64,000 bases of DNA from Streptomyces venezuelae (GTDB lineage: Bacteria > Actinomycetota > Actinomycetes > Streptomycetales > Streptomycetaceae). How positions within the stretch are numbered: the stretch's first letter is position 1; the number at the start of each line of letters is the position of its first letter. Below are positions 48,590 to 55,931 of the stretch, in pieces. Position numbers and translations under genes: made by a program. The stretch spans positions 496,001 to 560,000 of the forward strand of contig NZ_CP029190.1 in assembly GCF_008642295.1 (NCBI RefSeq). Direction: 5' to 3'. The notes under the pieces were generated by a model. It ran no database searches, was not told where the DNA came from, and worked only from the letters and a program-made list of their open reading frames with translations.

Positions 48590-50670
48590 GATGCCGGTCC
48601 CGGGTGCCGGGTGCCGATGCGGGCGATCAGGAGGGCCACGTCGTCGTCCGCGGATACGGGCACCAGATGGGAGACCAGGGTGTCGCACAGGCGGGTCAGG
48701 GAGGGGCCGGGACGGGAGAGCAGGTGGGTGAGTTCACTCAGGCGGTCGTCGATGTCGCTTGCGCGGGTTTCCACCAGCCCGTCGGTGTAGAAGACCAGCA
48801 GGGTGCCCGGCTCCAGGTGGACGTCGGCGGTGGTGAAGTGGATGCCGCCGATGCCGAGCGGGGCTCCGGTCGGCAGGTCCAGGAGGCTCGCCGCACCGTC
48901 CGGGGTCACCACGACGGGAGGCGGGTGTCCGGCGCGGGTGATGCGGCAGCGGCCGGTGGCCGGGTCGCAGACGGCGTACAGGAAGGTGGCCAGCATCGGG
49001 TGGGCGAGGTCGGCGAGGGTGGCCTCCAGGTGTTCCAGCAGGTCGCCGGGGGCGAGGTTGAGGCGGGCCAGTGCCCGCACAGAGGCGGACAGCCGGCCCA
49101 TCACCGCGGCGGCGGCGGTGCCGTGGCCCATCACGTCACCGATCAGCAGGGCCGCGGTGCCGTCGGGCAGGGGCACGACGTCGTACCAGTCCCCGCCGAC
49201 CTCGTTGACATCGCTGGCGGGCAGATAGCGGTGGGCGACCTCGATGCCGGGGGGCGGGGTGATGTGCTGGGGGAGCATGCTGCGCTGGAGGATCACGGCG
49301 GTGTCGTGCTCGCGGTGGTAGAGGCGGGCGTTGTCGATGCAGACGGCGGCGCGGGCGGCCAGCTCGCCCGCGAGCGCGATGTCGTCCGGGGCGAAGGCGC
49401 CGCCGGTGCCGGTCCGGTGGAAGGCGGCCAGGCCCAGCACAACGCCGCGGGCGGACAGCGGCGCCATCATGACGGAGTGCACCCCGAGCTGCAGCAGGTC
49501 CTCGGACGTGGCCAGGTGACGGGTGGTCAGGACGGCGTCCTGGGTGTCGAGCCGGTCGATCACGAAGGGCCGGCGGTCCACCAGCGGCTGGGTGAAGGGC
49601 GCGGAGGCCGGGAAGGGCAGGGTCCGGCCGAGGGGGGCGAGGGCGTGGGCGACCGCGGAGTCGGTCAGCGGCGCCTTGCCCAGACGGCGCAGGGCCGCCC
49701 CGCCGACCAGTCCGACCCCGGGATCGCCGTCGGCGGCGAGGGTCTCCAGGACGTCGACGGTCACGACGTCGGCGAGCGCGGGGACTGCGGCCTCGGCGAG
49801 CTCCTGGGCGGTGCGCTCGACCTCCAGCGTGGTACCGATCTTGAGGACGGCCTCGTTGAGCAGGGCGAGCCGGCGCCGGCCGGCCTCGGCTTCCAGATGG
49901 TCCGTCTGCTGCTCGGTGATGTCGATGATGGAGGCGGCGAGGCCGACCGGGTGGTCGGCCGCGTCCTCCAGCCGGACGTACGAGCACGACCACACCCGGT
50001 CGGTCCGGGGGTCGGCCGGGGTCCGGCCGGTGAGGCGGCTGTCCAGGACCGGCTCCCCGGTGGCCAGGACGCGGCGCATCACAGCCTCCATCTCGGCCAC
50101 GTTCAGCTCGGGCAGCACCTGGAGCAGGCGCCGTCCCGCGTGCGCGGCCTCCGAAACGCCGGTCATCACCTCCAGGGCGGGGTTGACCCGCAGAAACCGC
50201 AGCTGGGTGTCGAAGACGGCGATCCCGACCGGGGAGCGGGCGAACAGGCCGTCCCACACCACCGAGGAGCCCCGGATGCGGCGGGCGCCGTGGGCATCGG
50301 CCGCGAGGACCTGCACGGTGGTGCCGGTGTGCCGGCCCGGGACGGGGCAGGCCCAGATCTCCAGCTCCACCGGGTGGCCGTCGCGGTGCCAGGCGGTGAC
50401 CGAGCCCATCACCCCGCGGCCCTTGACCGCCGACTCCCACAGCGACCGGCCCAGGTTCCGCTCCGTACCGGGATGCAGCAGCTCGGCGATGTGCCGGCCG
50501 ACGACCTCGGGCGGGGCGTAGCCGAGCAGGTCCTGCGCGCCCGCGTCCCAGCGCACGATCGTGCCGTCCGCGCCGGTCGCCAGCAGCGCCATCGGCACCG
50601 CGCCCAGCCACCCACCGGCGTCCCTCGCGGCACCGCTGGTCACGTCCTGGGTCGGCTTGTGTTCATCCAT
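48586..50670 (-). CDS. PAS-PAS-GAF-PP2C (SpoIIE-type) Ser/Thr phosphatase
   Basis: A 694-aa paralogue of the phosphatase at 35393-37483. Two PAS domains (ALLATGADGTIVRWDAGAQDLLG, SPVGIAVFDTQLRFLRVNPALE), a GAF domain, then SpoIIE/PP2[45 protein letters not shown] and DDDVALLIARI. It probably targets an anti-sigma-factor antagonist, linking a PAS/GAF signal to the operon. The ATG at 50670 (MDEHKPTQ) has a weak site; an in-frame start at 50760 is possible. First gene of the operon down to 44264. Confidence 0.85.
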   Translation of the reverse strand: MDEHKPTQDVTSGAARDAGGWLGAVPMALLATGADGTIVRWDAGAQDLLGYAPPEVVGRHIAELLHPGTERNLGRSLWESAVKGRGVMGSVTAWHRDGHPVELEIWACPVPGRHTGTTVQVLAADAHGARRIRGSSVVWDGLFARSPVGIAVFDTQLRFLRVNPALEVMTGVSEAAHAGRRLLQVLPELNVAEMEAVMRRVLATGEPVLDSRLTGRTPADPRTDRVWSCSYVRLEDAADHPVGLAASIIDITEQQTDHLEAEAGRRRLALLNEAVLKIGTTLEVERTAQELAEAAVPALADVVTVDVLETLAADGDPGVGLVGGAALRRLGKAPLTDSAVAHALAPLGRTLPFPASAPFTQPLVDRRPFVIDRLDTQDAVLTTRHLATSEDLLQLGVHSVMMAPLSARGVVLGLAAFHRTGTGGAFAPDDIALAGELAARAAVCIDNARLYHREHDTAVILQRSMLPQHITPPPGIEVAHRYLPASDVNEVGGDWYDVVPLPDGTAALLIGDVMGHGTAAAAVMGRLSASVRALARLNLAPGDLLEHLEATLADLAHPMLATFLYAVCDPATGRCRITRAGHPPPVVVTPDGAASLLDLPTGAPLGIGGIHFTTADVHLEPGTLLVFYTDGLVETRASDIDDRLSELTHLLSRPGPSLTRLCDTLVSHLVPVSADDDVALLIARIGTRHPGPAS

Positions 50671-51352
50671 CGTCGCCACCGGCACGGCACAGACCCTGCC
50701 GGACCTGCCGGTCGGTCGGCCGGGTCCTGGGCGGCCCGACTCCTCCGGATCCTTCGGCACCTTCAGTATGGGCGCTCCGTCGGGCCCGGCACGTCCGGCG
50801 CGTCCGGCGCGTCATCAGCGCGTCATCCGCGCGTCATCCGCGCGTCGGCGGGCCGCGTGCGGGGGCGGCCGGCCCCTTGTGCGCCCCCTGTGCGCCCCGG
50901 CGTACGCCGTGTGTGGGGAGGTCTCCTCCGCAAGCCGGTGGCGGTTCCGCGCCCCGGCCGGGTTCGCGCCATGTTCCCCGCCGCCGGGCGCGGGGCGCCC
51001 CGGGCACGAAGGGGACCGATGGGGAGCGATGGGGACGACCGGCGGACACGGTGCGGCGGTCCGGGCGGGGGTGTACCCGGATCCGCACCGGGCCCGCCCC
51101 GGCCGCCGTCCCGGACTCCGCCCGGCGGCGCCCGCCCAGGCCATCGGGGCGGAGCGACCCGATCCGGGGCCGTGCCGTTCGGCCGCGCCCCCGGACCGGA
51201 CCGCCCCGACGGCCGCGGAAACCTCCCTCCCGGGAGGTCCGTTGGCCAAAAGCGCGCGCTGTGCGCCCGCGGTGCCCCGGGCCGCGTGTTCCCCGGGGCC
51301 GATCGTGGGCAGCGGGATGAGGTCGTCACCACCCGCCGGACCGGAGGACAGC
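50671..51352. other. Gene-free region upstream of ramR
   Basis: About 680 bases separate the phosphatase and ramR starts. Open frames here are GC-driven and lack ribosome sites or recognisable motifs. The region should hold the divergent promoters. Nothing else was seen except the short repeats at 50791-50850. Confidence 0.5.
50791..50850. repeat. Short tandem repeats (9-11 bp)
   Basis: CCGGCGCGT units pass into three units of about 11 bp of the type CATCCGCGCGT. They lie in the intergenic region before ramR. Role unknown. Confidence 0.6.
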
Positions 51353-51961
51353 ATGACCAGGATCCTGGTGCTCCACAGCGTCAACCTGCTGAGATCAGCT
51401 CTCACCGCGCTGCTCCGCGCGGAAGGGCCCTTCGATGTCGCGGCGGCGGCCTGGCCCGGGGCCGAGGAGCAGGCCGAGTCCTTACAACCGGACGTCTGCG
51501 TGGTGGACGTCGACTGTCCGGGCGCGTCGGCCGTCCTCGACGGGGACGGGCCGGCCCGGACGGGCGTCCTGGGCCGGAACACCGCACTGCTGGTGCTCGC
51601 GACCGCGGCCCGGCCCGGCTCGCTGCGCCGGGCGTTCCAGGCGGAGGCGCACGGCTACGTGGACAAGGACGGCTCGCCGGGGCGTCTGGTGCAGGCCATC
51701 CACAAGGTCGCCGGGGGCGAGCGGTCCGTGGACGCCTCCCTGGCCTCCGCACTGCTGGAGAACGGCAGCATGCCGCTGACCGGGCGGGAGCGGAGCGTCC
51801 TGGCCCGTGCCGCCAACGGGGACTCCGTCGCCGAGATCGCGCACGCCCTGCATCTGGCCCGGGGCACGGTGCGCAACTACATCGCCTCCGCCACCCGCAA
51901 GGTCGGCGCCCGCAACCGGGTGGACGCCATCCGGATCTCCCGGCAGGCCGGCTGGGTCTGA
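51353..51961 (+). CDS. ramR: RamR-type LuxR-family response regulator
   Basis: A 202-aa regulator with a receiver domain (MTRILVLHSVNLLRSAL, the acceptor region VVDVD, and AHGYVDKDG with the conserved Lys) and a C-terminal LuxR helix-turn-helix (LTGRERSVLARAANGDSVAEIAHALHLARGTVRNYIASATRKVGARNR). It faces the ramCSAB operon, where RamR/AmfR activates SapB production. No histidine kinase gene is adjacent, as for orphan RamR. The ATG follows GGAGGACAG. Confidence 0.85.
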   Translation: MTRILVLHSVNLLRSALTALLRAEGPFDVAAAAWPGAEEQAESLQPDVCVVDVDCPGASAVLDGDGPARTGVLGRNTALLVLATAARPGSLRRAFQAEAHGYVDKDGSPGRLVQAIHKVAGGERSVDASLASALLENGSMPLTGRERSVLARAANGDSVAEIAHALHLARGTVRNYIASATRKVGARNRVDAIRISRQAGWV

Positions 51962-51989
51962 GGGACCCGCGCCGGGCGGGACCCGGCCC

Positions 51990-53762
51990 TCATCCGTTGT
52001 GGTCCGCCCACAATCCGGCCAGGTCGCGGTAGGCGGGCGAACGCTCCCGCAGTTCCTCGTGGGTGCCGCACACCGCGTGCGCGGCCCCGTCGAGCAGCAG
52101 GACGCGGTCCGCGCGCAGCGCCGACGAGATCCGGTGGGCCACCACGACCAGGGTGCCGGGGCGGGCGGCCAGGGCCCGCTCCGCCCGTTCCTCGGTACGG
52201 GGGTCCAGGTGACAGGTGGCTTCGTCGAGCAGCAGCAGCGGGGCGGGCGAGACACAGGCCGCGGCCAGGGCGAGGTGCTGGCGCTCGCCCTGGGAGAGGC
52301 GGGCGGGGTCCACCGGCCCGTCCAGGCCGCCCAGCCGGTCCACGAGCCGCTCCAGCCCGAGGGACTCGATGGCCTCGGCGAGCCGCTGGTCCGCGGCCGG
52401 GGCGGGGCCCGAGAGGTGGTTCAGGTTCTCGCGTACGGTCCCGGTGAACACGTACGCCTCCTGCGGCAGCAGGGTGCGGCGCGGGTCGGGGCCGGGCGGC
52501 CCGGCGGCGGGTCCCGGGCGCGCCGGGCGGCCGGCCAGCAGGACCGTGCCGCGGTCGGGCCGTACCTGCCCGGCGAGCAGGGCGGTGAGGGTGGACTTGC
52601 CGATGCCGCTGGGTCCCACGACGGCCAGGTGTTCGCCCGGCGCGAGGACCAGGTCGAGCTCGTGCAGCACCGGGCGGGCGCGCGGCCCGTACGCGAAGGT
52701 GACGGAACGCAGTTCGGCGGCGGGTGCGGCCGGTACGGGTACGGGTGGTGCGGGTGCGGCTGGTACGGGGGCGGGGGCCGGGCTGGGGGCGGGGGCCGGG
52801 CCGGCGAACCGTTCGAGCACCACCAGCAGCCGGGTGCCGGCCGTGCCGAGGGCCGACATCAGGCTGTGCAGGGCGGGCAGCAGTGCCTGGAGCAGGTACG
52901 TCAGGGCGCCCGCCAGAGTCCCGGCGCTGACCCCCCGCCGGAGCAGCCACGGTGCGGCGGCCAGCAGCAGGACGACCGGCAGCCGGCCGGCCAGCCCCAG
53001 CGCGAGGGTGCGCAGGGCGGCCCAGCGGGCCAGCCGGTTCCCCAGCCGTTCGGCTTCGGCGATCAGCACCCCGGTCTCGGCCGTCACCTGGGGTGCGGCC
53101 CCGCAGGCGACCACGTCCCGCAGGCCCGCTGCCAGTGCGCCGGCCCGGGCGGAGAGCGCCTCGTCGTTGTCGAGCCAGGCGCGCTGGGCGGCGGCCATCG
53201 GGGCGAGGGTGGCGGTGAACCCGGCGAGGCCGAGCAGCAGCGGGACCAGGACGAAGACCAGGAGCAGCGGTTCGAGGGAGGCCAGGCCGACCACCGCGCC
53301 CAGTGCAGTGAACACAAACGAACGGGCCGTCAGAAGGAGTCCGGCGAAGGAGTCCCTGGCCATTTCCGCCTGCTGGGTCAGCCGGGACACCGCGGCGGTG
53401 TCCGTGGCCCGGGGCGCCCGGGCGGGCCGCGTCACCGCCGAGTCCAGGGCGCCGGTCACCGCGCGCCGCACCAGCCCGTCGCGGAGCGGTTCGACGAGGG
53501 CGGCGAGGCCGGTGAAGACCCCGCGCATGGCGGGTGCGCCGAGCAGGGCCGCCGCTCCGGCCACGGCGAGCCAGGCCGCCCCGGTCCGGGGGTCGCCCGC
53601 GAGAAATCCGTCGTCGAGGGCTCGGGCCACCCCGTATCCGCCCAGGAAGGTGTGGGCGGACTCGGCCAGGGAGCAGCCGGCGAGCACGGCGAGCGCGCGC
53701 CGGCGTCCGCGCAGGAAGCGGCGGGCGTCGGGGGCGATCCGGCGGAGCGGCCCGGGCGTCAT
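51990..53762 (-). CDS. ramB: RamB-type ABC transporter (permease-ATPase)
   Basis: A 590-aa half-transporter: a six-helix domain (about residues 20-330) and an ATPase with Walker A VGPSGIGKSTL, Q-loop LLPQEAY, signature LSQGERQ, Walker B LLLLDEATCHLDP and H-loop AHRIS. A Pro/Ala/Val linker joins them. With RamA it would export the SapB peptide. The ATG overlaps the ramA stop (ATGA at 53759-53762). Last gene of the operon and convergent with ramR. Confidence 0.85.
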   Translation of the reverse strand: MTPGPLRRIAPDARRFLRGRRRALAVLAGCSLAESAHTFLGGYGVARALDDGFLAGDPRTGAAWLAVAGAAALLGAPAMRGVFTGLAALVEPLRDGLVRRAVTGALDSAVTRPARAPRATDTAAVSRLTQQAEMARDSFAGLLLTARSFVFTALGAVVGLASLEPLLLVFVLVPLLLGLAGFTATLAPMAAAQRAWLDNDEALSARAGALAAGLRDVVACGAAPQVTAETGVLIAEAERLGNRLARWAALRTLALGLAGRLPVVLLLAAAPWLLRRGVSAGTLAGALTYLLQALLPALHSLMSALGTAGTRLLVVLERFAGPAPAPSPAPAPVPAAPAPPVPVPAAPAAELRSVTFAYGPRARPVLHELDLVLAPGEHLAVVGPSGIGKSTLTALLAGQVRPDRGTVLLAGRPARPGPAAGPPGPDPRRTLLPQEAYVFTGTVRENLNHLSGPAPAADQRLAEAIESLGLERLVDRLGGLDGPVDPARLSQGERQHLALAAACVSPAPLLLLDEATCHLDPRTEERAERALAARPGTLVVVAHRISSALRADRVLLLDGAAHAVCGTHEELRERSPAYRDLAGLWADHNG

Positions 53763-55687
53763 CGCGCACCCTCGGCAGCCGCGGCGCCTTCGGCTCTCTC
53801 GTGCTCCGGGCCGGCCGCGAACACGGCCCGGTAGTGCGGGTCCTGCCACAGCTCGCGGTGGCGGCCCACGGCCCGCAGACGCCCTTGCTCCAGCCAGACC
53901 ACCAGGTCGGCGCGGGCGGCGCTGGACGCCCGGTGGGCGACCGTGATCCGGGTGCCCGACCGTATCCCGGCGCCGAGCGCGCGGTCGATCTCGTGGGCGG
54001 TGACGGTATCGAGGCTGGAGGTGGCATCGTCGAGGATGAGCAGCCGGCCGGTCCGGCAGAAGGCGCGGGCCAGGCCGATCCGCTGGGCCTCCCCGCCGGA
54101 CAGCGGGGCCTCGGCGAGCGGGGTGTCGTAGCCGTCGGGGAGCCGGCGGACGAAGGAGTCGGCGCGGGCGGCGCGGGCGGCGGCCACCACCGCCTCGGGC
54201 CCCGGCGGCGGCGAGGCGCCGAAGGCGATGGCCGATCCGACGGAACCGCCAGTTCCGGCGGTTGCGGCGGTTCCGACCGAGCCGGCGGTTGCGGCGGTGG
54301 TGTCGGTTCCGGCGAAGAGGGCCGGGCCGGCGAACGCGTAGGTGACCTCGCGGCGCAGTTCCGCGGCGTCCAGCTGCTCCAGGGGAACGCCGTCGAGGAG
54401 GACCCGGCCGCGGTCGGGAGCGGTGAGCCGGCCCGCGACGGCCGCCAGTGTGGATTTGCCCGATCCCGAGCCGCCGACGACCACCGCGTGGGTCCCGCCG
54501 GGGAGGTGCAGGGTGATGCCGCTCAGCACGGGCACCCCGTCGCGTACGACGGTGACCCCGTCGAGGTCGAGGGTGCCGGCGGCGGGGCCGGGGCCGGTGC
54601 CCGGGGCCGGCAACCGGGCCGTGCCCTGGGGCAGTTCCGGCAGGGTGAGGAGTTCGGCGGTGCGCCGTGCGGCCGTACGGCCTCGGACCACGCCGGCAAG
54701 TGCGCCGGTGGCCGCGCCGAGCCCGGCCGCGAGGGCGGCGTACCGGGCCGCGGCCACCAGGTCGCCGACCCCGAGCGCGCCGGAGGCGAGCCGGAACCCG
54801 GCCACCGCGATCACGGCGTAGAGCAGGAGCGGGAGCAGGGCGGTGCTGCGGGCGACGGTGCCGCCGTAGACGCGCCACATGTGGCGGCCGGCGGCCGAGA
54901 GTTCGGGCAGGGTCCGCAGGATGCGCGCGCGTTCACGGCCGACGGTGCCGGCGGCGGCGATGGTCCGTGCTCCGCCGAGGGCCTCGGCGAGCCGCCGGGC
55001 GATGCCGAGCTGGAGCTGCTGGTAGCGGGTGACGGTGGCGGCCGAGTCGCGGGCGAAGGCCCGGAGCAGCGCGAGCAGCAGCGGCATTCCGGCGAGGAAG
55101 GCCAGGGCGGTCCACAGGTCGATGAGGAACAGGGCGATGAGTCCGCCGAGCGGGGGCAGCAGTGCCACCACGCCGCCGGCGGCGGTGGCGGGCACGGTAC
55201 CGGCTTCGGTGGCGTGTGCCGTGAGCCGGGCGGCGAGGTCGCCGGGCGGGAAGCGGGCCGCGTGGTGCGGGGCGGCGGTGAGCAGCCGGCCGAGGGCCCG
55301 GGTGCGGAGCCAGGCGGTGGAACGGGCGCCGACGGTTCCGGTCAGGCGGGCCGCGGCGGCGTCCAGGAGCACATCGGCGGTGATGAGCGCGGCGCACAGG
55401 GCGGTCCAGGCGGGGGCGGCGGCGTCCCGTGCGAGCAGCAGGTCCAGGGTGTGGCCGAGGAGGGCCGGTTCGGCCAGCGCGGTGGCGGCCGAGGCGGCGG
55501 CGCAGCCGGTGAGGGCGGCGGCCGGGCCGGCACTGTGCCGCGCGGCTGCGGCGAGGGCCTGATCGGCGGCCCGCGAGGCGGCCTTCGGATCGGCGGCCGT
55601 CGGGTCGGCGGGCTTCCGGTCGGCGGCCTTCGGGTCGGCGGGCTTCCGGTCGGCGGGCCGTGCGGTCGGCAGGGGCTCGGTGGTCAT
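53759..55687 (-). CDS. ramA: RamA-type ABC transporter (permease-ATPase)
   Basis: A 642-aa half-transporter. The N-terminus has a charged K-P-A-D-x-K-A-A-D repeat, then six helices and an ATPase: GGSGSGKSTLA, LSGGEAQRIGLARAF, LLILDDATSSLD and AHRASS. Between Q-loop and signature lies a Thr/Ala/Gly/Val-rich insertion (GTDTTAATAGSVGTAATAG) that looks like slippage of a short DNA repeat near 54235-54305. Probably works with RamB to export the lanthipeptide. It follows ramS by about 70 bp. Confidence 0.85.
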   Translation of the reverse strand: MTTEPLPTARPADRKPADPKAADRKPADPTAADPKAASRAADQALAAAARHSAGPAAALTGCAAASAATALAEPALLGHTLDLLLARDAAAPAWTALCAALITADVLLDAAAARLTGTVGARSTAWLRTRALGRLLTAAPHHAARFPPGDLAARLTAHATEAGTVPATAAGGVVALLPPLGGLIALFLIDLWTALAFLAGMPLLLALLRAFARDSAATVTRYQQLQLGIARRLAEALGGARTIAAAGTVGRERARILRTLPELSAAGRHMWRVYGGTVARSTALLPLLLYAVIAVAGFRLASGALGVGDLVAAARYAALAAGLGAATGALAGVVRGRTAARRTAELLTLPELPQGTARLPAPGTGPGPAAGTLDLDGVTVVRDGVPVLSGITLHLPGGTHAVVVGGSGSGKSTLAAVAGRLTAPDRGRVLLDGVPLEQLDAAELRREVTYAFAGPALFAGTDTTAATAGSVGTAATAGTGGSVGSAIAFGASPPPGPEAVVAAARAARADSFVRRLPDGYDTPLAEAPLSGGEAQRIGLARAFCRTGRLLILDDATSSLDTVTAHEIDRALGAGIRSGTRITVAHRASSAARADLVVWLEQGRLRAVGRHRELWQDPHYRAVFAAGPEHERAEGAAAAEGAR

Positions 55688-55757
55688 GCGCAGGCCTCCC
55701 GGTCCGCGGCCCTGCGGGCCCGGCCGGTCGGGGACCGGCCGGGCCGCACGGTTGCGA

Positions 55758-55895
55758 CTAGTTACAGGTCGTGATGCTCAGGCTGCTGTCGCCGCAGAGC
55801 AGCAGGCTGGCGCGGCTGCCGCCGCCACCGGTGAGCCCGGCCTCGGTGGTCTCTTCCTTGATGGTCTCCATCGACTGCAGGTCGAGAAGGGTCAT
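55758..55895 (-). CDS. ramS: SapB-type class III lanthipeptide precursor
   Basis: A 45-aa peptide. The leader MTLLDLQSMETIKEE contains the L-x-L-Q motif read by class III synthetases. The core GSRASLLLCGDSSLSITTCN has two Ser-x-x-Leu-x-x-x-Cys-like ring units and, as I recall it, is identical to S. coelicolor SapB from the GSRAS onward. This copy has three extra Gly before it (TGGGGS). The modified surfactant helps aerial hyphae leave the water film. An AAAGGAA site precedes the ATG; it lies between ramC and ramA. Confidence 0.95.
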   Translation of the reverse strand: MTLLDLQSMETIKEETTEAGLTGGGGSRASLLLCGDSSLSITTCN

Positions 55896-55931
55896 GTCGA
55901 TTCCTTTCACTCGTGGGTGCTGGTCGGTGGG

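Noticed and set aside
45254..48790. Very long plus-strand open frame opposite the P450 and epimerase genes
   Set aside because: The opposite strand encodes proteins with catalytic motifs and coupled starts; this frame has none.
48508..52032. Long plus-strand open frame across the phosphatase gene and ramR
   Set aside because: It is Gly/Arg-rich, has no motif, and conflicts with the PP2C protein and ramR in other frames.
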